From positions 1-64,000 of the forward strand of contig MU266400.1 of the NCBI GenBank assembly GCA_021014945.1: DNA of 64,000 nucleotides, in the 5' to 3' direction. The DNA is from Leucogyrophana mollusca. Lineage: Eukaryota; Basidiomycota; Agaricomycetes; Boletales. Positions within the stretch are counted from its first letter, which is position 1. Each line of letters starts with the position of its first letter. Below the pieces are notes generated by a model, which was not told the DNA's origin, searched no databases, and worked only from the letters and a program-made list of their open reading frames with translations. The translations under genes were made by a program, and so were the position numbers. Positions 22,835 through 35,100 of the stretch are shown here, piece after piece.

Positions 22835-24781
22835 CTATTGTCGTGTTATGGACACACAAGCCATTGCGGTATCCCAGTTCTGAGGCTGGTGCTCAGTGCG
22901 TCTCCTTTGTGGAGCAGATGCAATCGATGGTTCTCCCCGAGACGAAGACGGCCGTGTGCTCTGCTCCAAGATGCCCATGGACGTGTATGTGGTGGATATG
23001 AAAAGCTTGATGAAGCCAGAATCAGTCTGCCGGTGGTCAGGGATGTGGAATGACAGCGGCCCAGCCGGAGTGTCACCACACCCAATTTCAATATAGCTGC
23101 GCTTGGGGAGAGGCGGAGTCGTAGTTGTGGGATTGGGATGATAGAGGAGGCCGATGTCGACTCCGTTGGAGTCCATATACGCGAGATAAGGCCAAAGGTC
23201 TGCATCCGAGTGGTTTTGGATGACAATAGCGTAAGAGGCACCAGTGCTATGGGTAATCTTAGCTTCCCCATTCTTCAGTAGGTTTTGCCCCACTCGTCTT
23301 TTGGACTTTGGGTCAACACGGAAGAGCTCCATTTTGACTGAATCGCGGAATGGATTTTCAGGATTTGTGCGGTGAAGGTGCATATGGAAGCGGGCGGCTT
23401 CATCGAGAATGAGACCAGACTTTTCTTTGCTCCGGTCGATTCGAACGATGGGATGCGTGCTGGGAGGTACGAGATGGTCGAGATTTTCGACCCGCACGTC
23501 GCGAGTGTGAACGCCTACAGATATATCGGCTGCGGTAGGGCTCTCTGCGCGGACGATGTTAAGCCCATCGTCAACCGGAAGGGTGTCCATCTCTTCAGCG
23601 GAGCTCTTGTAGCCGCATATGAAACGCCTGAAAAACGAGGAGCATGTCTTTTTGACATAGACGCGGAACGGTGTGCGATTGTTCCACCGCGTAATACGTG
23701 CCCAAGAGCCTCTTCCTGCAGGCCTGTTGAGACTCTTGCGTCTGGCAAGGGACCAGGTTGGGTGGACTTCGTAGACGCGGCAGCTATCTAGCGAGGGGTT
23801 GATTGATCCGCGGCGATTGTGGCCATGAACGCTAAACTCGGTGCCTTCGACGACGCCGTGGATGGCTCCCATCTCGAGGCGGAGGCAGTCTTTTTCGCCC
23901 TCGATGGGAACGAATTGAGCGTCAGGAACGAAAGGCACGCCGCCGAAGATGATGCGGCCCTTGTGTCTCCCAAGGCAGACGGGGTGCTGGTGGTGTCCGT
24001 GGCCCATGAATGCCGCGAGGCGGTCTGGTAGGTCTGCGCATCTAATTTGATGGACAGGGACCGTCTGGGTCAATGAGAGAAGCTCCAATGTGAACTTCCC
24101 TCCCTCCTTCCCTTCAACCGCCTTCTCCCCCGACCTGCAAGCAGCAAGGAGCGTGTGGCTCTCCGTGTCATCTTGGTAGAGGCCAAAGCCTCCCTTAAAC
24201 TTCTGCCCTCTTGCGCTCTTCCATAGGCCGGCATATAAATCTTCTGGCGTCGCCTTGATCGTCGGGGTGCAGCGGATATAGCGGCGATCGCGCGTGTTCG
24301 AGGAGAGTTGTGACGATGAAAAGCAGCAGTCGAGGATGAGAGTAATATTGTCACCTTTGGCACGAGAGAGTTCTCCCAGCATCGCGCCTAGTGAGCGATC
24401 TGAGATGCCTGCTATCCTCCCTTCTGGCCCCTTCGTATCATGGTCATAAGGGCATAGGACCTGTACATCCGACGCAGCGTCCTCGCACCAGTCACGAGGA
24501 GGGCGAAGACTGCTACCATGACCAGCAAAGTAGACAATCATTGCATCTCCTCGTTCGATGGCAGGGTTGTTGACGAGATGGTCCATGAACGTGTCCTCAA
24601 TTCGGCGCTTAGTGGCTTCTTTGTTGAGAAGCAGCGAGATGTGTTCCTTTGGGACGTGCAGGTCTTGAGTGAGCCATTGTGACATCCTTCGAGCATCATC
24701 GCCGCAGGACTCGAGATTCCAGATGCTCCCAGACTTGTAGTCGTCGACGCCAATTACGAGGGCGAAGATACGGGTTGCCAT
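22835..24781 (-). CDS. Caspase-like (peptidase C14) protein with C-terminal extension
   Basis: Single-exon gene of 648 residues, unlike its intron-rich neighbours. Residues 1-260 or so form a C14 caspase/metacaspase p20-like domain: start RIFALVIGVDDY, the catalytic His at about residue 88 in VYFAGHGSS, and the catalytic Cys at about 152/153 in LILDCCFSSS. The Asp-rich VLCPYDHD segment and LLAACRSGEKAVEG block are typical of the large basidiomycete family. The last 170 or so residues form a separate predicted beta-rich module (YAIVIQNHSDADLWPYLAYM, then PLPKRSYIEIGCG, then FIKLFISTTYTS). It has the pattern of DUF4384-like domains that follow caspase domains in bacteria; that match is my inference. 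No signal peptide or membrane segment. It is probably a regulated cysteine protease; activation and substrates are unknown. Confidence 0.88.
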   Translation of the reverse strand: MATRIFALVIGVDDYKSGSIWNLESCGDDARRMSQWLTQDLHVPKEHISLLLNKEATKRRIEDTFMDHLVNNPAIERGDAMIVYFAGHGSSLRPPRDWCEDAASDVQVLCPYDHDTKGPEGRIAGISDRSLGAMLGELSRAKGDNITLILDCCFSSSQLSSNTRDRRYIRCTPTIKATPEDLYAGLWKSARGQKFKGGFGLYQDDTESHTLLAACRSGEKAVEGKEGGKFTLELLSLTQTVPVHQIRCADLPDRLAAFMGHGHHQHPVCLGRHKGRIIFGGVPFVPDAQFVPIEGEKDCLRLEMGAIHGVVEGTEFSVHGHNRRGSINPSLDSCRVYEVHPTWSLARRKSLNRPAGRGSWARITRWNNRTPFRVYVKKTCSSFFRRFICGYKSSAEEMDTLPVDDGLNIVRAESPTAADISVGVHTRDVRVENLDHLVPPSTHPIVRIDRSKEKSGLILDEAARFHMHLHRTNPENPFRDSVKMELFRVDPKSKRRVGQNLLKNGEAKITHSTGASYAIVIQNHSDADLWPYLAYMDSNGVDIGLLYHPNPTTTTPPLPKRSYIEIGCGDTPAGPLSFHIPDHRQTDSGFIKLFISTTYTSMGILEQSTRPSSSRGEPSIASAPQRRRTEHQPQNWDTAMACVSITRQ

Positions 24782-25711
24782 CTGTTTTGTCGTGGAAGTG
24801 GAGGTTCTGCGGAGCCGAGTAATTACTTACCTTTTTCATAAACTCAGTAGTCGATGCGGGGGGGATGATGGATATGACCCATTGTCCAAGAGCAATCACT
24901 CTTTATGTACCGTTACCCACCGGATAGGAGACATGACGTGCAAAAGCACGCGCAAAATGCATTTGGTGCTTGCATAGGTATTCGAAGGGCTGCTAACCAC
25001 GAGCGGCGACGGAGATGTAAGCCCTTGACGAAACGCACATTGGAAGCATATTGCATTGTGGTTAATTGCGCCCATCAGTCAGAGACTTCAGTGGACTTCA
25101 TGTCCCATAGTCGTCGGCGAGTTTTTTGCCGGATGAGCGGGGGCCAGGGCGAATTGCTCCCAACAGTTGGCACCAAATCAAGAGCTTGGCTGCGGGATCG
25201 CGCCGGTGGTAGTGTCATTATTGGCAGCGCAAGTAAACACGAGAGACACATGTTGACCCGCAGCCGCACGGCATTCCGTAAGTCGCGGTTCATTCCAAAG
25301 CATCTCTTTCATGAGCTGACTGTGTCACCTGGGTGCGTGGACTCAATCGGTGCACCGGCGCGTCAAATTATTTCCTCGAGCTTCGCGACGCCAAGCAAAA
25401 TATATCGAAGGAAGAACATAACCTAGGAATAGAAAAGTAGAATCTGTCAGCCTGTTAGCCGTTGACTATAATCACAGTTGATACTTACATACTGGTAAAG
25501 GTGTTGGAAGACCTCGAGCCTAGAGTGACTGCGGGTGGGCCGTGACGATATGTGACACTCACAACGAGTCACGGACTGTCACCTCACACTCCCTGAGTGA
25601 AGTCCTCCAAATCCAGCTCCATACCCTCGGGCTCAAGGAATTTCTAAAGATTCGCTTTTTAGCCCAAGACACATTGTTTGGAGCTAATCCCTGCATTCAG
25701 GGCCGTCCTCG
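24782..25711. other. Divergent intergenic region of 930 bp
   Basis: Lies between the caspase-like start (minus) and the Atg6 start (plus). One plus-strand open frame of about 170 codons (24905-25426) has no family resemblance and no sensible splice partners. The region probably contains both promoters. Confidence 0.45.
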
Positions 25712-27441
25712 ATGAACTATGTATGCCAACAGTGCAAGGAGCCATTGCAGGTTCGTGATTATTGAGAGGTTTTCGCCGGGGCCACATCTCACGCATTGAC
25801 AAAAGCTCGACGCTTCCTTGGTGGACCTTGCACCTTCTGCGTACGACATGATCGTTGCATCTTTACCGCCCGCACCTTCGTCGCGTGCGCGTTATATGAC
25901 GGAGGCCGACCAGCTTGCGCAGCTCCCTTCATCATCTGCAGCGAAATCCGCATGGCAGCGCTCCAGGCAGCCAGAGAATTCTAGGGCTTCACCCACCCTT
26001 TCTAGCCGTGCGCAAGGAAAGCAGCCTCAGCGCGTGTTACCACCTCCCAATGAGTCCTTTGTGCTTTTGCAGGATAGTGTGATACACAGCATTCCATCAC
26101 CAATACCTTCTCCCGCATCACCCAAGAAAGCTTCGTCCGCGAATCCTCGGAGTACGCCCGTGAAGAATGCGTTGCAACCACCTCCACCTCAGCTAGAACC
26201 CGATCACCCAAATCCAACGCCTATCTCACATCACTTGCGCTCCACTCTTCGTTTGTTCAACTTACTGTCGACCCGGACGGAGATTGATCATCCTCTGTGC
26301 GCGGAGTGTACCCAGATTCTACTTTCATCCTTACAAAGGCAACTTGACGAAACGAAGAAGGAGCGTGACGGCTATATTGCGTTTGAGAAAGAGGTCAAAA
26401 AAGAGAGAGAACGCGAGCTCTTGGACATCAGTAAGGATGAGGCCGAAAAGAAGATTGAAAAGTTGAAAGCAGAAGAACGTGCCGCGATTGAACAACTGAA
26501 GCATGCTGACCGCGAGAGGGAACAGTTAGACGAAGAACTGAGACTCCTGGAACTGGAGGAGAAAGCGCTGGATGAGGAGGAGGCAGAGTAGGTTTAACGT
26601 ATTTCCTCCCCCGCGGACATGTCTAACGCAGCTCGCTTCAGGTTCTGGCACGCTCACAACGATCAGCTTATAGCATCAGCCGATCAAGCCGCTCACCTCG
26701 CTTCTTTGCGTGCAGCCTACGCTGCTGATTACGCCACATTGGAAAAACTCGAGCGTACCAATGTATATAATGATGCATTCTGCATCGGTCACGATGGTGT
26801 ATTTGGTACCATCAACGGGCTTCGACTTGGACGCGTTCCAGGAGCCCCGGTACGTATGCATTGCCCACCAGTTGGCGACGGCTAATACTATAACAGGTGG
26901 AATGGCCTGAAATCAACGCAGCATGGGGTCAAACCCTTTTGTTGCTGTATACCATCGCGCGAAAGCTCGATTATACGTTCGAAAGGTACGCCCGGCTATC
27001 TAGCTCTATGTTAGGATCTAATAGCCGCTCCATAGTTATCGCCTGGTACCTATGGGTTCCTTCTCCCGTATTGAACGAACCGTGGGTGACAAGGCAGCCT
27101 ATGAACTGTATGGCTCTGGTGATATGCATTTTGGCCGCCTTCTACACAACCGACGGTTTGATTTTGCGATGGTCGCCTTTCTAGAATGTTTGAAGCAGCT
27201 TATAGACCATGTCAAGTCTCAAGACCCCGGGATTGAGTTTCCCCATCAGTGCGTCTGTTCTGATCTGAGGTACGTGGGGGATAACTGACAATCCCTGAAT
27301 AGGATTGTCAAGGATAAGATAGGGGAGGCCTCGGTGAAGTTGCAGTTCAGCCAAGAAGAAGCTTGGACAAGGGCGTTGAGACACGTTCTCCTGGCGCTCA
27401 AGATCATCTTGAAATGGACGACCAATGGCGGGAATGGTTAA
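25712..27441 (+). CDS. ATG6: Atg6/Beclin-1 autophagy protein
   Basis: Subunit of the class III phosphatidylinositol 3-kinase complexes used in autophagy and vacuolar sorting. The first exon is 25712-25750 ([13 protein letters not shown]), the second 25806-26587, and the third starts at 26642. Family features are in order: an N-terminal CxxC (VCQQC) and a second pair PLCAEC, a disordered Ser/Pro linker, a long coiled coil (about 26330-26700, [20 protein letters not shown]), and the C-terminal BARA domain. The BARA domain reads [51 protein letters not shown], then [19 protein letters not shown] and [20 protein letters not shown] codon is split at the 26588 intron (GA+G), which gives [10 protein letters not shown]. 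Length is about 450-460 residues, normal for the family. Confidence 0.93.
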
Positions 27442-28076
27442 ATTCGGTTGATCCTTCAAGTAGCAGGCAGACCACATGCTGAAACGGCGGATGACCGCTA
27501 TTGTGTGTAAACTGGGTTTTCTACTCATGCGAAGGATCATTTTTCACGAGCACGATGTCTTCCCTCGACAGCTTTGGACTGGTTCTTTCTATACATAGAC
27601 GCCATCGCTGCTTCGATGTCCACCCCTGGTAGCATGATGGTTTGTGTCTTTCAAACAGAGTCAACTAACGTTCGGAAATGAAGAGGAAATGAAAGCCTAC
27701 AGAGAAAGGTGTGTCCCGACCGATTGGAAGAGTCGAAATGCCCTGTAAGCACTTGGCCAGCGATTCGTGAGCTTGCCCATCAGGCGGATAAGATCCTAGC
27801 GCTTGGCCATGGTTGCACAGCACATAGGCGCAGGCAACTAACCTTGATTATGATCGTTACAGCACGGAACAATCTTACAAATCTTTATCGGACACGGTCC
27901 GAAAAAGGTCTATGAGTAAGGATTGCGAGCTGACTGTACACTGTCAACACAGTATAGACTTCAAATATAATTTTCTTTCCTTGTCTTCTGCATTTGTATT
28001 TCTATCTCTGAAAGCGGGGCTCCCTCTCTCCGACCAGTCCGAGCAAGCTGTCGCAATCAAGAGTCCAACTCGCGCA
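27442..28076. other. Unresolved coding-like stretch between Atg6 and GCS1
   Basis: About 630 bp with conflicting signs of a short gene. On the plus strand there are two intron-like segments, each with an AACTAAC branch-point match: one with a GTTTGT donor near 27650, the other from 27730 (GTAAGC) to 27862 (TTACAG). A short downstream frame there reads HGTILQIFIGHG and stops near 27915. On the minus strand a frame reads IMLPGVDIEAAMASMYRK and stops at about 27546, joinable to GISTLPIGRDTPFS. I could not build a convincing complete protein in either direction. The right part is the 5' leader of glutamate-cysteine ligase. Confidence 0.4.
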
Positions 28077-30843
28077 ATGGGTTTGTTGTATCTTGGAACC
28101 CCTCTCACTTGGGAAGAGGCGAAGAAATACGCCGACCATGTCAGATACCATGGTATCACCCAATTCTTACACACATGGGATCGTGTAAAAGATAGGTATG
28201 GCGACGAGCTGCTCTGGGGAGACGAGGTACTCTGGCCCCTCCACTAATCCTCGAAGACAATTCACAACAATATCCGGCTAGGTTGAATACATGGTCGTTT
28301 CCTTTGACAACGAGGAAAAGAACGCCAAACTGTCTCTTCGTCAGACCGAGATCCTAGCGAAACTCTCCAAGATCGTCAACGACCTCTCGGATGACGCGGT
28401 TGAAACGTAAGTCTTGGTGCTCGCAGCGCAGGTGGCCAGATTTGACAATATAGTGCCTCCTTAGTGCCTCAATCCCCACTTTCCACCCGGAGTATGGGAG
28501 ATACATGCTGGAATCAACTCCAGGCTCTCCCTACACCGGATCTATACCGGACCTTCTCTCAGTGGAGGCAAACATGCGATACAGGTAATATGACGCAAGA
28601 ATAGACTCATCCGACGCTTACGATTCATGCAAAGGCGAACTCTCGCTCGCAAGCATTTGAAGCCCAACGAAATCCCCATCACGTTCACATCTTTCCCTCG
28701 TTTAGGCGCACCTGGCGTATTCACAGAGCCGTATTTCAAGCCGGAGAACGCGAAATCCAGTCACAGCCTATTTCTTCCGGAGGAAATCACAAATCCCCAC
28801 GCACGCTTTCCGTCAGTTCCCCTTGCGTCTCACCGCTTCGATTGAATTTTTGAAGCTTGTGCAGGACACTTACCGCCAATATCAGGACGAGGAGGGGATC
28901 AAAGGTTGCGATAAACCTTCCGCTATTCATTGATGAAAGGACGCCTCGACCTTTCGTCGACCCGACTATACCATGGCAGCGCTCAATATACCCCGAAGAT
29001 CCTGGTAAGCCCATGTTATGTGCGATGGGAAGTTGCTCATAATCACAACATAAATACTCAGAGGCAAAGAACGGTGCCGCACTGATTGATCATATATATA
29101 TGGACGCGATGGGATTTGGAATGGGGTGCTGTTGTCTCCAGCTGACGTTCCAAAGCTGTAACGTCGAAGAGGCGAGACGGATGTATGACGCCTTGATACC
29201 CGTTGGACCAATTATGGTTTGATACCTCGTGATTGCGTCCTATCAAAGCTAACCGCGGGTCGTAGCTCGCACTCACTGCCGCCAGTCCGATATGGCGCGG
29301 CTATCTCGCCGATGTCGATTGTCGATGGAACGTTATTGCTGGAAGCGTTGACGACCGTACAGCAGAGGAGCGTGGTTTGAAGGTACTTCTTATGGAATGA
29401 TTAGGAGACTGCTCGCACTCAATACGATCCTGTTCCAGCCTTTGAAGGAGAACAAATTCCAGATCCCCAAGTCTCGTTATGACAGCGTGGATTTGTATAT
29501 CTCTTCGGATTGGATTAACAAGCCGGCTTATAATGACAACGTCGTGCCCTACGACGAAGCTATATACAAGCGTCTGCTTGACCATGGTATGTTGTTCCCC
29601 TCATGTTCATTCTTCTTTCTCCTAGGGGATTTCGTTAATGGTCCTACAGGTATCGACGAACTGCTTTCAAAGCACATTGCGCACCTATTCATACGCGATC
29701 CCCTTGTTGTATTCTCGGAAACCATAAATCAAGACGATGTGTCGAGTAATGACCACTTCGAGGTAGTATTTGTACCATGCTGTCTTTCCATCGTCTAATC
29801 ACACAATTTGAAGAATATCCAATCGACAAACTGGCAGACCCTTCGCTTCAAGCCTCCTCCTCCAAACTCGCCCATCGGCTGGCGTGTCGAATTTCGGAGC
29901 ATGGAGGTCCAGATGACGGACTTTGAGAATGCCGCATTCGCAGTTTTCATCGTTCTCCTGTCTCGCGCTATTTTGGCGTTTAACCTTAATTTCTACCTTC
30001 CCATCTCGAAGGTAAGTGGGCGGCAGTCGCATGGTCTGTCGAGTTGATGTATATGAAGCGACAGGTGGACGAGAACATGGGAAGAGCACAGAAGAGAGAC
30101 GCCGCGCGTTCTGGGAAGTTCTACTTTAGGAAGAATGTGCTTCCCCCCGGCCATACTACTCCTACCCCGAGCTCCCCTTCGTCCTCTGGTTCTTGCTCCC
30201 CTGTTGAGTGGTCAGGCAGCGAAACACTAGTGAAGGAAAAGAAACTTCGGAATTGCTTCCCCCCTCTAGCTCGCCCTCCGTGTGTTGAGAATGGACCCGT
30301 CGAAGATGAATATGAGGAGATGACTGTGGAAGAAATCTTCTGCGGAAAGGTCTGTACCGTATATCCTATCTCTGCCAGTTGGTATGCTCATGGTGACCTA
30401 GGGCACCGGGTTCCCTGGCCTTTTGGGACTCGTGGAAGCTTATTTAGATACTTTAGACGTCGAGGCAAGCGACAAATTACAGATAGATTCGTACCTAGAC
30501 CTCGTTCGCAAACGCGCGAACGGTAAGCCCCCTTTCACTATTCTTCACTTTTGCCCTCAACCTTTTTTCAGGTACCTTACAGACTCCTGCTACTTGGATG
30601 CGTAATTTCGTGCGATCACATCCTGCATACAAGTTCGACTCTGTTGTCAGCCAGGAGATTAATTACGACCTCATGTTAGCTGTGGATCAACTGTAAGACC
30701 CTTGCTATGTCGATCAGTCACATGTGTCTAACGTTCTTTGCAGCGAGCGTGGTATCCTGCGTGTGCCAGAGCTCTTGCCAGACAGCTATGGGCATCCGTT
30801 ATCCAACGGAATGGCAAATGGCACTGCCAAGCAGCAACCATAA
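28077..30843 (+). CDS. GCS1: Glutamate-cysteine ligase catalytic subunit
   Basis: ATP-dependent ligase joining glutamate and cysteine, the first and rate-limiting step of glutathione synthesis; cytosolic. The start at 28077 gives [20 protein letters not shown], the standard eukaryotic GCS N-terminus. Continuing over many short exons: LLWGDE plus [24 protein letters not shown], then [19 protein letters not shown], the conserved [18 protein letters not shown] block and [20 protein letters not shown]. After this come [31 protein letters not shown] with [20 protein letters not shown], and the C-terminal [12 protein letters not shown] and [11 protein letters not shown]. It ends at 30843 after [15 protein letters not shown]. 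Length is close to 690 residues. In-frame readings through introns around 28190 and 30340 are misleading. No inactivating change is seen. Confidence 0.94.
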
Positions 30844-31110
30844 CATGCACAGTGTGACAAGGAATAAAGGGACAAAGATTTTTAGGAAGTTGGCACTCCC
30901 GTCTTGTATTATGTTTATTCTTCATGTATTGATCCTGGCTGCAAGCATGTAAATTTGTATTCCGCAGAGCACCAGGAGAGATGCTATTGTAAGGTGACCC
31001 CCCTCAACCCCCTTCAATCACGTAATCGGATGGATACCGAACCGGCTTTGTCCGAAAACCATTTTGAGTTTCTAAGAGCGGCTTTCAGTGCTTGCAAAAC
31101 ACCATAGACA

Positions 31111-31761
31111 ATGTCTGCCCTGCGCCTTCTCTCTTCTGCTGCCCGGCGCGCACCCTCAGCTCTCGTTCAGCACAGACGAGGATACGCCGAGGTTGCCGAT
31201 AAAATCAATCTTTCGCTGGTCCTTCCCCACCAGGTCTGTCCGCTGTAACTCCTCCAAAATTCTGCAGCTGACGGGAGTGACGGTCAGGCTATCTTCACCT
31301 CGGCAGATGTTGTTCAGGTAAACATCGCTGCCGCGACGGGTGATATGGGTATCTTGGCCAACCATGTTCCATCAATCGAGCCCTTGCGTCCTGGTCTCGT
31401 GGAGGTCATTGAGTCGGGGAACAGCTCGAAGAAGTGGTTTGGTGAGATTTTGTTTATTATTTCTCGTGATTATCGTTCTAAGCCACGGCACCCAGTTTCT
31501 GGAGGGTTTGCCAACGTGCATCCCGGTAACAAGCTCACTATCAACGTGGTGGAGGCTGCGCCTCTCGAATCCTTCTCCCCCGAGGTAATTAATCCATTTT
31601 CGCTGGCGGTCTGGTAGCTCACAGTCTCTTAGGCCGTCCGCGCGAACCTTCAAGAGGCACTCAAGGTAGCAGCAGGTAACGGGTCAGAGGAGGATAAAAT
31701 GGAGGCCCGGATAGAGGCAGACGTATATGAGGCTCTGCAACACGCTCTTGGCTCAAAATAA
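31111..31761 (+). CDS. ATP16: Mitochondrial ATP synthase F1 delta subunit
   Basis: Central-stalk subunit of F1Fo ATP synthase (bacterial epsilon homologue) in the mitochondrial matrix. The start at 31111 gives MSALRLLSSAARRAPSALVQ, a textbook mitochondrial presequence rich in Arg, Ala and Ser. Downstream exons read KINLSLVLPHQ, AIFTSADVVQVNIAAATGDM, GILANHVPSIEPLRPGLVEV and SGGFANVHPGNKLTINVVEA, ending with LQEALKVAAGN and a helical tail to GSK. A codon split at the third intron (G+TT) gives KKWFVSGGFA. About 160-165 residues, normal for the family. It lies 267 bp downstream of GCS1 on the same strand. Confidence 0.95.
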
Positions 31762-32111
31762 ATATGACTACGGCTAGCATGGCGCCTTAGAATATATGAT
31801 TTGGACCACCGTTTCAGCTCGTATATCTGTCTTAAGGTCGTCTGTTCGGGGGTACTGCAGGGGACACTCATTCTCGGTTATCCCCGTTTATAGAGACCGC
31901 CGTCAGGGCATCAGTGGGAGCGGGTCGACGCGACATGGGAAATGAGCGCGTCTTTTCGGGTGGGGCACTGTAGTGCATTGTACCTCTTGTTCTTCCCCAC
32001 ACATCGCTGAGTTCGTTCATAAGTAAGCAGCAAGCCTCGGACGCAAGTCGTCGTTGGAAGTCGCGTCTATTCAATCGCAGCCTGCCCATTCGGGTTGCAA
32101 AGTACTGCACT
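31762..32111. other. Intergenic region upstream of the AlkB-like gene
   Basis: A 350-bp spacer between two plus-strand genes. It contains the ATP16 3' UTR and the promoter of the next gene. A minus-strand open frame of 130 codons here has no family resemblance. Confidence 0.5.
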
Positions 32112-35100
32112 ATGCTTACCACTTGGGTCGACCGGACGCTCTTGGACGAAGAGCCTCTCCTTAGCTTTTGCGTGCTTCGTGACTTTGAGACAGTCCCAGC
32201 AAGGGGTCGCAAGGACAGAACCGCGGCTGTCGACCGCTTCGTCGAAGATGCCCGTGCCAACTCTACCGTATGTGTCTACCGATTTGTATGTCACATTGTA
32301 CTGAAGGCTGGCGTTTGGATCAGTTCCTCGCCAAAGCACAAAATTGGGTGGATCTTGCATTCTCCCGTGAGGACGATGGGTCAATACCCTCGGGATTGTC
32401 GGTGGATGATGACAATCTACTGCGTATCTTGTTCAACTATTACTATCGACTGCACCAGAACAAGGGTAACGATAATGAAGCAATTATATATCTAACCTGC
32501 AAGAGGAGGGATTTACTAGGGGCTTCAGCGACCGAGCAGACGCGATCCAATCGCCCGGTGGTCGAGACTGGTCCCCGGGAAGGTGGTGTAGCAAAGAGTC
32601 GCCGTGGAAGAGGTGGTGCACCAACGCTCGCCACACGCCAGCAGAAGAAGCGGAAACAGAAACAGAAACATACAGGTAACAGCGCTATCTTAATATCTGC
32701 AAATGGTGAGTTCGTGCGCTTGATGTAATGTTTGAGGCTTCAATCTCCTAATTTCGCAGCGGAGGGGTCTGGCGGCATAGACATATCTCATACGGTTGTC
32801 GATGGCGCGACGGCACATATAGACACTGAAGCTCGACCAGAAGGAATTTCACATCCACAACCATTCGGCACTGAGGAATCGAACAGCAATTCTCAGCAGA
32901 CTTCGCTTCAGTCACCACACAACGCGGCTCCCACACAACCGAAGCCGATCAAACGCAAAGCTGAGACACAGAAAACTCCGGTCAGTACACCCCTCGAATC
33001 CTCTGGGGAAGAATCATCCCTGCTGCCTTCAGTTCAGGATATATCCTTCTCCTTCGCCGAAAGCCATAGACCGAAGCGAATAGCTTCCAACCACGATAGG
33101 CTCGCTGAAATGATGGCAAAGGAGCGCGCCTATAAACTCAACCCCAATGATGGCTTTGAGCCTATTCCGGTTCCGGCCCCCCCTCGCGACAGGCAAGTTG
33201 CAACGAGGGGGAGGAAGCCCGCGGTGAGGGGAACACAAGTTGGGGTGAGGGGCAAAAAGCCCAGGAGAAGCCCGGTTTCGGTCGGGCATACCGCACCTCA
33301 GGACATCGTCAGCCCTCTTACTGTAATTGAAGCGCCCAGCTCCTCGGGAGGACCTGCCCCATCCCATGCTCAGCAAAGTGAAGACTCACCCGCACCTCTT
33401 TCGGCGTCTTTGGATCCGACTGAAGCCGAACCGAGTCGCAAATCATCTGGTCGAGCAAGTTGTGCGCCGAAAAGGCAAGACGGAACCAGAAAACGGCACT
33501 CCAAAGCCAACCGCGAACCCAATCTTCCACCTCGCGCCTCGAAACGCGCTCGCCGTAGCTCGGACGTCGGTCTAAGTGGTCCTGGTACAGACGAACCGGC
33601 CGATCAAACTACGTACCTGCCCGCACCACTCGGCAATAGCCCTGCAGTTGAGCGAGCTCCTGCGCTGTCAGCCATCGGCGATGCTTCCGAGTCTATCGCC
33701 ACGGCAGGGGCCAGCCAAGGCCCGAACGATGTTCCTACCACCAATGGCGCCTCAACTTCTGGTCGTCTGGGGACCTGTGGCCCAGTGGCGCTACGAATCC
33801 CCGGGATGGAGTCCGCCCATATTTCAGGGAAACGATCTCGATCACACTACGAAGCGACATCGGGTGAGGTCGAAGTTCCGCGTGTGGAAAGCCTTCCGAT
33901 GGCTCCCCGGTTGATTCGAAGTTTACCCCGAAAGGTTTCCTCGCAGCGCATGAATCCAAGGGAACGTGACGCAGTGATCAGCGCGCCTCAAGCTAGTAGC
34001 CATCAACTGACTGCTGAAGGCGTGGACCATTACTTGAAGGACATAGCTGCTGGTGCTCTGATGCAGTCCCAGGAAAGCATGCCTCCGATAGCTGACTGGA
34101 CTCAAGGGGAGGAGGTAGAGCAACCTTTTGACGTCATAGGGCCCGACGACAATGCTACATCGAAGCCAACTGTGGAGGAGTCCATTGTGACTTCCGAGCG
34201 TAAGCCACGCCTGCCGGGAAATCCACCCTTATGGGCGGCAGTGAGTCTCCACTTTGTTTCCATTTCGAATCGCTCGAGTAGCCTGTTAAAATTGCACAAC
34301 AGTCTCGACAGGAGATCTGTGAATCGACGGAGTACTTCCGTAGTTATCAGGGAGGCGTATACTCTTCCAAGGATACCGTGAAAGGCTATTTACTCAGCGC
34401 ATTTTCTGCGAGGTTGGTCACAGTCCGCGTTGGTCTGGTTGGCTAGTTGCTCAACGATTTGTGCAGTCGAGACATTTTCCACCACAGGGGAAAACTGATT
34501 ATATCACATGGGTGAGTGGTCGCACCCACAGTATGCTGAGTGCCAAACGTTACATCTGACCTCGCCGCGAAAGGGGCGGAAAGGCTGAGAGCACATATGA
34601 CCTAGCAAACGGGGATAAGCGGCATCTCTCAGCAGACGATCAGGAGGCAACAGACATATCCGTACGTGCGCTGCTCAAGACATATAAGGACAGGCGTCCG
34701 CTGGTGCTTCTTGCGGACGACAAGTATGTTTTGTTTCCATTTGACCTTGTCGCTTCGGGATGCACGTACATCGTGCTTGGGGCCTACTGGATATCGCATG
34801 CGTGGGGTAAGTACGTTCAAGCTGTGGACATTTTTATTCTGATCATTTCGAAGCCGAACGTCAGCCTGCAAGTAACGAGCGTGGGCACGTTGTTCGATAC
34901 AAGTTCGCGTTTCAGTGGTGTGAAGAACAAGGCCATCCTTGGTGGATTTCATTGGACCAATCAGTCGACCTCGCGAAAATTCCTGTAGCGCCCGCCATTG
35001 AAATCCCGCCAACGGAAGATCTTAACCTCGAAACTGTGCCTGTGGATTCATCTTCACGGGAAAATGGCCAAGTTAACGGTAACTCGTTGTCGAAACATGA

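Noticed and set aside
24905..25426. A 173-codon plus-strand open frame between the caspase-like and Atg6 genes
   Set aside because: No recognisable sequence, Arg-rich, and it occupies what should be a divergent promoter region.
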